From Trachythela sp. YZ-2020 (Eukaryota > Cnidaria > Anthozoa > Malacalcyonacea > Clavulariidae): a stretch of DNA of 64,000 bases. Of this stretch, positions 22,601 to 49,288 are shown piece by piece. A program made the position numbers and the translations under genes. Under the pieces are notes generated by a model. The model saw nothing but the letters and a program-made list of their open reading frames with translations, had not been told where the DNA came from and searched no databases. The stretch lies in assembly GCA_016169945.1 (NCBI GenBank), contig JADLSH010000367.1, positions 9,225,501 to 9,289,500 on the forward strand, in the 5' to 3' direction. Within the stretch, counting starts at the first letter, position 1; each line of letters starts with the position of its first letter.

Positions 22601-25600
22601 AATTAGATCTCTTAGAAGCGTGAACGGCTTACATGAATTAGATTTATCTCGTACAAAGTTTAAAGAAAATTGCGCCGGTAGTTTTTTAATGGTAGTAAGC
22701 AGTTGTAGCAATCTACGAAAATTGTGTTTAATTGATAATGGCTTAACTAAACAAGAAATTAACTGCTGTTTAATTCCTGTACTTGAATCGATAAAAAATC
22801 TGGTAAATATAAATTTATCTAAAAGTAACCTTACAGAAACACAAGCAAGTGACATACTGCAGAAACATGGAGAATTTAAGAGCATCGTTTCTTTAGATTT
22901 ATCACAAAATGCATTGCAGGGAAATAAAATGATCATTGGCATTTGTCAACTACAATCACTGGAAGACCTAAATCTCTCTCATAACCACATTAGATTTTTT
23001 CCATTACCTGAATTAGAGAACCAACCCGACTCTTTACCAATTAACACGAAAATTATTTCTTTGTCTTCCAATCACATGACCGATAAAGACATTTGTCGTT
23101 TTTGCTCTTTAATCAGATCAGATCTGCTGAAACTTTACCTAGATTTTAATCATGTTGGTAGTTCCATTGGATCGCTGTGTTCACTGAGGATTGAGCATTT
23201 GAAAGTGCTAAGTTTAGCAAATGCTGATATTTGTGGTCCTGCTGTTGGTGGTCTTGGATTACTTCTCTCCTTAGTACGAGAACTCGAAGAACTGAATCTA
23301 TCTTCCAATAATCTTATATTGAAAGATTTTCGAGATCTTCAATCACCCTTGTCAAACTTGACTCAATTGAAGAAGTTGAATTTAAGCAACAATCCTGAAG
23401 GAATTTCAGTTGTTTTGCATAAAATCCTGCCTTTGTTGACATACCTGGAAGAGTTAAGGCTAAGTAACGTACATCTAAATGGTGACGATTTAAGCAAAGT
23501 CTGTGACTCACTTGCATCCTTAAAATATCTAAAATATCTCGACTTGAGCATGAATGCTATTGGTCCAGATGGAACAAATGCCCTAGCAAACATTTTGAAA
23601 GGGTTCCCGTTATTAGAGAGGCTAGACATGAGTATATCGTGTATCAAGGAAGATGATATAAGTGTCCTGTGTAAGGGTTTAGTTCCATTGCAGAAATTTA
23701 AATATCTGAATTTGTCGGGCAATAAAATTGATGTTGAAGTCGTAGGTGGTGCTTTGTTTTTACCTTCGACGTTAGAGGAGTTGATTTTGAGTGATGTTAT
23801 TCATGGCGGAAAACTCTTTGCCAATTTGAGATCTTTACAATATCTGAGAAAACTTGATCTTAGTAATATGAAATTAAGACCTTGTGATGTTGAGGCGTTA
23901 GCTGATGTGTTGCCGTCTTTCGCGTGTTTGGAAGAACTGGTTTTGGCTGATATTGTTGGTGCAGACTATGAAAAAATATTTAGGGCGGTAAAGTCGTTAA
24001 ATATTAAGAAAATTAACTTTAGGGGTTTAAAGATACAGAATGGAAATGTAATATCTGAGATGCTATCGTCCCTTTTGTTCTTGGAAGAGCTGGTTTTAGA
24101 TAAAATGTCTGCGGTTTGCGACAGGGAATATGAAATAATCCTTACTGCGATAAAGATGTTGAGAGATTTGAGAAAGCTTGATCTTGGTCGCCTGTCGATA
24201 TATAATGAAAAAACCCTCTTTGACACGCTGACGTCTCTTTCATTTTTGGAAGAATTAGTGTTTCCATATGTTACTTTAAATAATGCTGATGATATGACCG
24301 GATGGCATGCAGTAGGAAAATTGACACATATAAAGAAACTTGAATTAGGGTGTACTACGATTACCAAACCTGGCGCCGAAGCTTTAGCTAAGGCGTTACC
24401 ATCACTGCACTTGTTGGAAAAGTTATTGTTGGGAGAGATTGTGTTTGATAATGCAAGTGAAAAACAACTGTTTACTGCAGTAGGAAAATTGACTTATTTA
24501 AAGGAGCTTGATTTATGGCGTACTAAGATTACCCAACCTGGCGCCGAAGCTTTAGCTAAGGTGTTGCCATCACTGCAGTTGTTGGAAAAGTTAGTGTTGG
24601 GAAAGATTGAGTTTGATAATGCAAGTGAAAAACAACTGTTTACTGCAGTAGGAAAATTGACTTATTTAAAGGAACTTGATTTATGGCGTACTAAGATTAC
24701 CCAACCTGGCGCCGAAGCTTTAGCTAAGGTGTTGCCATCACTGCAGTTGTTGGAAAGGTTAGTGTTGGGAAAGATTGAGTTTGATAATGCAAGTGAAAAA
24801 CAACTGTTTACTGCAGTAGGAAAATTGACTTATTTAAAGGAGCTTGATTTATGGCGTACTAAGATTACCCAACCTGGCGCCGAAGCTTTAGCTAAGGTGT
24901 TGCCATCACTGCAGTTGTTGGAAATGTTAGTGTTGGGAGAGATTGTGTTTGATAATGCAAGTGAAAAACAACTGTTTACTTCAATAGGAAAATTGACATA
25001 TTTAAAGAAACTTGATTTATTGTTTACTAAGATTACCCAAACTGGGGCCGAAGCTTTAGCTAAGGCGTTACCATCACTGCAGTTGTTGGAAAAGTTAGTG
25101 TTGGGAGAGATTGAGTTTGATAATGCAAGTGAAAAACAACTGTTTACTGCAGTAGGAAAATTGACATATTTAAAGAAACTTGATTTATTGTGTACTAAGA
25201 TTACCAAACCTGGCGCCGAAGCTTTAGCTAAGGCGTTACCATCAGTTGGAAAAGTTAGTGTTGGTACATATTGAGTTTGATAATGCAAGTGAAAAACAAC
25301 TGTTTACTGCAGTAGGAAAATTGACATATTTAAAGAAACTTGATTTAAGGTATACTACGATTACCCAACCTGGCGCCGAAGCTTTAGCTAAGGTGTTACC
25401 ATCACTGCAGTTGTTGGAAAAGTTAGTGTTGGTACATATTGAGTTTGATAATGCAAGTGAAAAACAACTGTTTACTGCAGTAGGAAAATTGACATATTTA
25501 AAGGAACTTGATTTAAGGTCTACTACGATTACCCAACCTGGCACCGAAGCTTTAGCTAAGGCGTTACCATCACTGCAGTTGTTGGAAAAGTTAATGTTGG

Positions 25601-25884
25601 TAGTGATTGAGTTTGATAATGCAAGTGAAAAACAACTGTTTACTGCAGTAGGAAATTTGAAATATTTAAAGGTACTTGATCTTTATAAGACTAACATTAC
25701 CCAAACAGGTGCAGCAACATTAACTGCCGTATTACCAACGTTAGGCAGCTTGACACATATTCTGTTACCTCCGTTAAAAAGTGCCGAAAGTGAAGCAGAA
25801 AGTGACGAAAATGAAACATTCGATAGTGAACTTGAAAAGGCAGCACGCCTTATTCCCGGACTCCAAGTACGCTTTTCCACCTAG
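18822..25884 (+). CDS. Leucine-rich-repeat protein with N-terminal module and Gln/Ser/Thr linker; frame broken
   Basis: Coding exons are 18822-18996, 20377-20627, 20837-21632 (or 21644) and 22360 onward. Phases agree and give 1378 codons up to a stop at 25272-25274. Exons 1-2 make a basic head and a compact segment (FKQKLVGIYPQLENACF ... GQGRLYIRKIAEDE). The latter resembles an N-terminal module I recall only vaguely from cnidarian proteins; I cannot name it. Exon 3 is disordered, with repeats of about 30 residues containing VTQNQLPAPSAI. Exon 4 is all LRRs of the 28-residue ribonuclease-inhibitor type (LxxLDLSxNxI), a protein-interaction solenoid as in NLRs. No NACHT, TIR, death domain, signal peptide or membrane segment is visible. 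An 8-bp deletion near 25244 shifts the frame. The LRR frame continues in another phase to a stop at 25884. Either the protein is truncated, or the deletion is an assembly error. Confidence 0.75.
19285..19660 (+). repeat. 25-bp tandem array inside the TTTTACTCTGTCTAA repeat
   Basis: Six consecutive 25-bp units start at 19467, 19492, 19517, 19542, 19567 and 19592. Each contains ATTTTACTCTGTCTAACGC. The array sits inside a copy of the family seen at 2826-2954, and the same flanks (CAGTGGTAGGGTACTGCCAG) lie on both sides. Each unit junction reads AGAGTATTTTACTCT, a small perfect hairpin. Confidence 0.85.
20002..20169. mobile_element. TIR MITE CACAGAATAAACC, 7-bp direct repeat flanks
   Basis: The ends CACAGAATAAACCAGAAGTC and GACTTCTGGTTTATTCTGTG are perfect inverted repeats of 20 bp. 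ACCAAAG flanks both sides (19995-20001 and 20170-20176). At 168 bp it is non-coding and lies in the first coding intron of the LRR gene. Confidence 0.8.
24305..25720 (+). repeat. 168-bp tandem array coding for pairs of LRRs
   Basis: The marker TAGGAAAATT recurs at 24481, 24649, 24817, 24985, 25153, 25313, 25481 and 25649. The spacing is 168 bp (56 residues, two LRRs) except 25153 to 25313, which is 160 bp. Nearly identical units, for example the three around 24480-24930, point to recent expansion or gene conversion. The shortened unit lacks CTGCAGTT. Confidence 0.95.
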
Positions 25885-27144
25885 AAATATATAAATACTT
25901 GTTGTTGAGGGAGTCCGTTTATAATATTTTGCTGTTTGTATACAACAATACGCTCTGACGATATATAGATAGAAACTGTATATTTTAAGAGGATAACACA
26001 TAATATAGTGCGCACACTAATATGGCCCTCATTCAACAGAATATTCTATGTTTACAAGTTGTGATCAGTTTAAGATTTATAAATATATTACAATAACAGT
26101 GTTGAACTTCACGATCACAAGTTAATTGCTGTTGGTTGGCAATATGCACAAATAATGCATGCTTGAATGTATTTACTGAAGGGGCTTTGGTAATTTCGTA
26201 AGGGAGGCTACTTTCAATACTTTATATTACTAACAGAAGTTGGACGTCCATCCTCGGTAAATGTAAATGATTTTAATCAAGGTTAACTGGGAGGCCACTT
26301 GCTGTTCAGCGACCTCGCTCCTTAAATAATGCGCAGGTTGTACGAGGTTTCATTTTCCATGATGTCTGTTTTTGAGGTATCGTTTTGGGTGATTTCCGTT
26401 CTCAAGTCGTATTTGCATTACTCATTGCTTTGGCAATCACCGCTTTGCCCCACCCACCTTTCTACTGGTGAAAAACAAGGTCTTATGGATTGTTTGGATA
26501 GGTCTTGCAAGGTGTAGGTGCGTGGCTTCGTTGCCAGGGTTACCTCTATCTTTTTGCTGTTGCATATATGTTCTTTGCGCACATTATTGTTGCTCATTTT
26601 GCGCACAATTTGCCCTTGTTCCTTCTAAAATGGCACCTGCCCCAGGTGTTGTAAAAAAACAATGCCATTACTAGTTTTTCTATTATGATTGGTTTAGATA
26701 CAATGGATTAGTTGATAATCAGATCATTGGTCCTAGGGAACTGGCATTCGTGCCTATATCAGCGTTACGATAAAAAACATATGTTCGTCCGTCGTTTTTG
26801 ACACACATCACACAGAGAATAATTTGACAGGCAAAAACACCAGCCTCAGTCAGTTCAAAAATGGACTTCTCCTCTATATAAATTAGCATTAGAAACAGTA
26901 TATGACGAACATGGAAATCTATATGTTTGTCTTGTAACAAGTCTCGTAATCTGTCCTGTGAAATATTGTGTTGTTATTAGTTTAAAGTGTTTGTGACGTC
27001 GTATTGTATATGTATAAAGGGCCGCTGTAATTGGCGAAAGCTGTAGCGTGTTCCCTGCCATTAGAATATCTATGTTCTACATACAGTATATGTCCTTTGT
27101 GTGTTTATATCTAGCATGTTTATTGGCAAAGTTAAATAAATAAA
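25885..27144. other. Intergenic, no gene seen
   Basis: AT-rich sequence follows the LRR gene. Short open frames have no recognisable content. Some of it must be 3' UTR, but I could not define the end. Confidence 0.5.
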
Positions 27145-27840
27145 TTAGGTTTGATGTGTCTGTCTGTGGCTGATCAAACCAATGTGGGCACGGAAGGTCC
27201 TGCCGCATTCTGGGCACGGGTGGTTTGGTTGGACAGAGGACAAGGAGGTGGCTTTGGACTTACGCTGCTTGCGTTTCCTCTGGGCCTCTACCATCTTTTT
27301 CTTCTTGTAGGAGGCAATGCCTTGGTTGATTCGGCTACGCCAAGCGAGTCGATCTAGTGCCAGAGTCTCCCAGCTCTCAACATCAATGTCCAAGCTCTTT
27401 ATATCGAGAGTCTTTGTATCGCTTCTTTTGCATATCCTGTGGTCGCGTTTTCTCCGCTAACTCACCATAGAACAGTCTTTAAGGGAGGCGTGTGTCGGGC
27501 ATTCTGACAAGGTGACCAGCCAACCTGACCTAGGCTATCTAGAGTCGAGTGTGGATCTTAGGCAGATCAGCTCGAGATAGAACCTTGGTGTCTGGGACCT
27601 CGTCACGCCAAGTGACCTTCAGAAGCGGCTTTCTGATGCAATTCAGGTGGAAGCGATTTAATATTTTGGCGTGGCGTTCGTAGATTGTCCATGTCTCGCA
27701 GGCATACAACAGAGAAGATAGTACAAAAAGCCTTATACACCTTCAGTTTTGTGGTCAGCTCAATGAAGGAATATAATCTTTCTTAAACGTCTACAAACGG
27801 TGCTGTGGGTGCATAAGTGAAGCCAATGGCGGCAATATTG
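27145..27840 (-). mobile_element. 5'-truncated, decayed non-LTR retrotransposon (LINE), RT C-terminal part
   Basis: Read on the minus strand, the region from about 27840 down contains TTKLKVYKA and then LLYACETWTIYERHAKILN and HLNCIRKPLLKVTWRDEVPDT. This is the segment after the reverse transcriptase in many invertebrate LINEs. It then passes, with frame changes, into an 82-residue open stretch with DIDVESWETLALDRLAWRS and a C-terminal C2H2 finger (CPECGRTF...HRQTHQT). The endonuclease and RT core are missing, and frameshifts show the copy is dead. Confidence 0.8.
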
Positions 27841-27948
27841 ATCGGATTATCTAAATCTACTGTGGTGTTGCTGACATGTTAGAGAAGTTCTTGCAATTTC
27901 TGGTTATTTGTGACGCATATTGTCTAGATGGAAAGTGATCATCAGTTG

Positions 27949-27984
27949 CCTTCCTTCCTTCCTTCCTTCCTTCCTTCCTTCCTT
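27949..27984 (+). repeat. CTTC microsatellite
   Basis: About nine uninterrupted CCTT/CTTC tetranucleotide units. Confidence 0.95.
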
Positions 27985-30900
27985 AACTTTGCCAGTGAAT
28001 AGTTATTGAGTAATTCACACCAAAATGGCCGCCCCAAGTCCTATTATATTTACTGTTCAAAACGTTCTAAAACAAATTAGAAGATACGTCTTTCACGTTT
28101 CATAGGAATTAGGAAATGACATTTGCTTGACTCCAGTACAAAGTGAAACGCCCAAACATTTCAAAATCTCTTCTCATTATGAATATTCTGGCTTCAAAAT
28201 GTTCTATCTAGTCCTATTACAAACACAAATCGGTTCTTGAAAGCATTTCATGTAACATGTATAGGCAAAGATTAAAGTGACAGGTATACTATCAGACTAT
28301 AGAACATACAGAATTTCGTATTTCTATCCAGCAATAAAAATCTATTTTAGTTACCATGGAAACCGTGGAGCACGTCATAAATTCATATCGATACCAATCC
28401 TGCATACGTCTTACACATGTTTACACAATTTCACATGTTCACAGTTCTTAGTAATAATGAAAATAATAATAAGTACTAATAAAAAGCAATGATAGTAACA
28501 ATTAATGATAATAATAATAATATAACAATTACAATTTTACAATATATTACAAGATTGCGATAACAGATACATATACAATATATCAATTAACCCGATGCGA
28601 GAACAAAACAACGAATAAGTGAATATATAAGTGAATGAAAATAGAGTATGCCAACAACACAATAAGTGATCTACAGAGGGTTCCTTAGAATGAATTGTAG
28701 ACAGTTTAAGATCTACGACGCGGAAACCTTCACGACGTGGTGTCAATTTAAGCCTAAGAATGAGCTTTAAGGAATTCGTGTTAACTTTTGAAGCTCGTTT
28801 TAGTCACCTTACAAACAGCTAAGTTCGGGTAAAACGACATGCGGTGTCTACTATAAGGTTGACTTTAAGTAACACCTCTCACGCGAGAGCAAGCTATCAC
28901 GACGTTGTGTTAAGAATGACAGCGCTGTTAAAAATATTCTTGCGACCGCCACAAATTATTGATTTTTGTTTGAAGGCGCGTCATTGAGCTATCTCGTTGT
29001 AGATCTTAAACTCGTGAAAAGAATATCAAGCATGCAATGGACTTATAATTTATGGTATGCATCGAACATCCAATATAAGCTTTATAGAAAAGTAGTAATC
29101 GATAGTAATGATATATAGCTGACTTAATATCAACTTTATACCAATTTTCACCATGCCATTCTGAATTAGACATGCAGGGAGTTCGGCAAATACAACGGCT
29201 ACGTCGATGAAGACGTATCATTAACAATATAGCAATTTTACTCTAAGACAAAAAGAGACGGTAAATTGTTCATTTATGTCAGTTCTACGTCTGAAAATGA
29301 CGCTAAGCTGCGCATGCTTTCCATTTACATGGTGAGACCAGTCAAAGTAGAGTTTCTCTTTCGGACGTCTGGCCAAAATGGGCCACGCCCTAATTTGATT
29401 AAAATTTTCCGGTCAGATCGTGCACTTCCCAAGTTTTGTATACCGTTTAAAATTTTGATCGGTCTGACCGTTTTAATGGAAAGCGTGCACTGATAGAAGT
29501 CGTTTAATTGGTGCAATTTACGTGATTTTATACTGACTAATGCTACTCAACAATTGCCTAAAAGAAAGATAAAACCATTGAAAGGAAAAAATTATACTCT
29601 TATATAGTAATGCATTGAATACAAAAATATATTCATTTTGTTTCATACTATACTATAGCCGTTCTAACTTGCCTAACTCCCCAGTAGCTAACTTAAGTAA
29701 TGCTGAATCTATAGAAATTTTAGCCTGCATGCTTATTATATTATTTAGATATTTTATCTTGCTTAATGAGAGTTGATGCAGACAGTTGATGAAAGTTATA
29801 TTAGCGCTCAAACAAGAACGAGAGTTAAAACTTTCATCAACTAACTTTTTAAACGATATTTTCAGTTATCTATATAGTTAAACAAAACTTTAAAACTGTT
29901 AAAAATTGTAAGCAATTTTACAACTTCTTAAATTCAGTAAGTTTTCGTTCTCGAGATATTGAAATATGTTCGTTGTGCAAATAAGACGACGCCATTGGCT
30001 GGGTATATTAATAACGCAGTTAAAACTTGTGTATTATTTGGTTTGATATTGTCAGGGGTTTTCAGCATTTGAAAATTTTACCCTGCCTACAATCTATTTA
30101 TATAACATTTTTTAATCAATTCATTAACATTATCAATAAAACTGAGATATCTGGAAAGCAAAGACATATTGAAAAAGTCTAATAAAATAACTTGCGTTTA
30201 GCAGTTTTAAGAGTTTTTTCTAGCTAATAGAAACTTGAAAAAATAGGTTTTCAACACTGAAGCTGGATAATTGTGGATGAGGTCTAAGTGGGTTCTTTTT
30301 TATAGTGAGTAATTACTAATATATCTTATAGCAAATCAATCTATTATTACAATATTAGTATTATTGATATTGTTATTAGTGTTATTTTTGTAATGCTACG
30401 TAGAAAAAATAGTTAACTTTACTTTATTTGAAATTCGCTTAAAGTGATGTATAAAAATATTTACTAGGTTTTTTATCTTGCTTAATTGATACTTTCATCA
30501 ATAACGACGCCATCTTCAATCGTGATGCATTGTGATCTAAAACCAGACTAAAAAGCTGTTTGTGTATAAGTACATTGAATTACACGAATTACACGAAAAT
30601 TTCACCGCATTATTATGCACGTCCTTAACTAAGTTTCAAATAAATTCTAAATTTTCCTAAAAAAACTCAAAAACATTGCCTTTTCTAACTATTATTGTGG
30701 AGGATTTCTGCTTTTTCAAACAAAATTACAGCCGTTTTACAGTGTTTAAAAAACTTTGATTACCCAAAAAATTTTAGCACAATACATTGAGATTGTAAGA
30801 TCTGTCGTTTTGCTGGAAAAGGTTATTGTCATAAAGAAATTGTAAAATATTTGTAACACTAGCAATAAACATCCTTGATAGAAAGTTATTCAATCATATT

Positions 30901-31404
30901 TATCAGTATCAATTTTAACACTATAGTTTATCAAAAGAATTCTACTTGAATTAATGTACAGTATAGTTATGGACTTCTAGTGCTAAACATCTTGACGTGA
31001 AGCAGTGTTTAGAAACAGTATTTTGTGGAGAATAGAAATAATTAGCGTTATTTTTGCTATAACGTTAATATAAATTGTTAATATTTCTGAAGTTCTATTA
31101 AACTGGAAATATAATGAAATTGCTAATTTTATTTTCATTCCAAACAATTTTTAACCTTTAATGATTCACAAGTTCATACAGAACACATACCCAGGAGTCA
31201 GGACCATTCTTGCGTTACAAGCGGCAATGCTCTTTCTGACTCCTTCACAATCACAGTCTCACGATGCAAAGGCCCATGGGTATACGATAAGTTGCATTCC
31301 CGTCATTCAATGGGGGCTGAATTTTGGAGTGGTAAAATCTGCGTGATTCCAGTGTAAGTAGAGATTGTTAATATGTCTGAGGGTTTGTAGGATCAAAGTA
31401 CTTG

Positions 31405-31485
31405 AAAAATATATTCGACCTTCGTCTGGAAGTTAGTAGACAGACGAAGGGCGAAGTTCCTATATTTTTCAAGTAGTTTCATCCT
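31405..31485. repeat. Third copy of the foldback MITE family
   Basis: The arms ACTTGAAAAATATATTCGAC and TATATTTTTCAAGTAG enclose CCTTCGTCTGGAAGTTAGT. The ends and core match the copies at 11931 and 16150. Confidence 0.6.
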
Positions 31486-32074
31486 ACAAACGCTCGAGCA
31501 TAATTTTGGAGTGGGGAATATTTTTGCTTTGGGAATATGGAATTTTTTGTTTACTGCGCAACGGAATGAGTAATTGTTTTCAAGATGTGATGTAGAGTAC
31601 GGAATTATTAGAAAAACAATTATGCGAAATTTGTTTAAATATGGTGTTGGGAATGTGGAATTTTTAGGCACCAAAATTCCGCCTCATCCCCTGACAATGA
31701 GGTGGAAGTCGGGCATTATATGAAGCAAAAAATTAAAGAATTGATTACAGGAATGATAGCACAGCTGTTTCACCGAGTGTGCGGTATGCCCCACTGATCA
31801 TGAGAATTGCCAATTGGTAAAAATTACAATCCTTTCGTTCTGTCGTTACTCGTTCAATTTCTTAATTTACTGGAGTTGAATTTTCTGAGAATAATGCATG
31901 CATTGACTAAATTTCAAAAATACTTTCCTTCGACTTCGATTTTGTTCATTTCATAAAATATTTAGTACTTAATTCTACGTATTATGCAAAGTTTACATAT
32001 CACATTACCTGTCATGTGTTTCGCCTCACGGGCAAATAAATTATTCATCAAATATATGTTTTGTCTACGACGAA

Positions 32075-47893
<15,819 letters not shown>

Positions 47894-48696
47894 GTTTATC
47901 ATTTACATTTCAAGAAATTTCTCTAATTATAGTAGTACTCCATGTAATATATATAAGGTTAGGATTGAGATTTAGGATAAGGGTTAAAACATTAGATTAA
48001 CTTTATAGTTAAAGCGCATTGTGTGCTAATTCCGCAACCAATGGACTTAAATTAGTGCAATTTTTTGACATTTAAGTCATGTGACCGACTCGGACTTTGA
48101 CTCGGTCTCGTATTGGTAATTTCTGCCGTAAATGACTCGAGTCAACTCGGCTACAATTGTCCAAAAGTATAACTGGTCAGGAAGGGGAAAATGAGGCCAG
48201 AAAAGCTTTAAAAATACTTCTCAATTCTGACAATTCCAATCATCCTGGTCCTCAAAGCCTCTAGGACGCCATCAACTTGTTCATCCATTAACTCGACTCG
48301 AGTGAAGTCATTGACAGAAATCGACTCGATTGGAACCAGTGACTCGAGTGGAGGAGTCGTTGACTCGACTGCATCAGACACTGAAATGACTCGATTCGAC
48401 TTGTGACTCGAACTCTGAGTGATATGTTTGTGTATATATTTGCTTGTAAATATTGTTTGACGCCCCTCGTAGAAATCAAGTCAACGTTTACGACGCCGGC
48501 TTCTTCTTGAACATATAATAAATATGCCATGGAAAGCTGTATGTTGTGTAATATTAAAACTGTAGTACGATAGTGAAATATGCTTGTCCGTACCTATCAA
48601 GTCAAAGGGGGAGGGTGGGGGGGGAGTTGTTTTTAGCTCTGTGTTCCGCGACCTCGCTGCATGTATTAATATTTGAATACGACTTCTCTGTATGTC
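47894..48696. other. Downstream of copy A, with degenerate GACTCGA repeats
   Basis: No gene is seen. Between about 48070 and 48425 the motif GACTCGA/TCGAGTC recurs more than ten times in both directions, suggesting a decayed satellite or transposon terminal region. Confidence 0.5.
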
Positions 48697-48942
48697 GCAC
48701 AGGGTGAAAGGTTTAGAAAACTATTGCACAATTAAATATCAAGTTTTTATCTAGTTACAATTTTCAAATACGTGCCTTTTAATAATATGTCGTCGGGCAC
48801 AAATTCACTGAAACATGATTGGAATTTTCGGGGAGGGAATTTTAAGGAAATTCATAACTCGTGCCAAGGAATCTTGATTTTGAGACAAGAGCTGAACACA
48901 TTTTATAGAAACATATTAAAGGATCAAATCCCAGATCAAATT

Positions 48943-49062
48943 ATGGAAAATAGCGACACCATTAAGTCGTATGATAATGCTGAAAGTGGCAGTGAAAATA
49001 ATTGCAGTATAAACACGGATAAAGACGAAACAAAACACCAAGAAGCAATAAAAATGAAATAA
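48943..49062 (+). pseudogene. Orphan truncated copy of HVCN1 coding exon 1
   Basis: The open frame reads MENSDTIKSYDNAESGS and ends ETKHQEAIKMK before a stop. It matches the first 39 residues of the intact exon at 56891-57063. It then breaks into sequence like that upstream of the filamin-Smr genes, so the donor and the last third of the exon are missing. About 245 bp of upstream sequence (from 48697) is also shared with 56634 onward. It marks the junction of the tandem duplication. Confidence 0.8.
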
Positions 49063-49288
49063 AAATTAAATTTCTTAATTTACTGGAATTGTAAAATTTT
49101 CTGAGACCATGCATTGACTAAATTTGAACATACTTTCTTTCGAATTCGATTTTGTTTTAGAAAATATTAGTACCTGTTTTCCACATACTGTGTTACATAT
49201 CACATTACCTGTCATGTGCTTCACCTCAAGAGCAAATAAATTATTCATCATCAAATATATGTTTTGTCTACAACGAGATGGAAGCTGT

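Larger units (their letters stand above)
27841..32074. other. Gene-poor AT-rich stretch
   Basis: No supported gene. It holds a CTTC microsatellite (27949-27984), an inverted-repeat element at about 29312-29492, and a foldback MITE at 31405-31485. The inverted-repeat element has outer arms GCATGCTTTCCATTTACATG and its counterpart ending GGAAAGCGTGCAC. The last 200 bases before 32075 resemble the sequence before copy B (49065-49288) and so may be promoter/5' UTR. Confidence 0.5.

Noticed and set aside
48772..48942. Upstream extension MSSGTNSLKHDWNF... in frame with the orphan HVCN1 exon
   Set aside because: In the intact copy at 56730-56890 this frame is closed by a stop (TGA/TAA near 56830), so it is more likely 5' UTR than coding.
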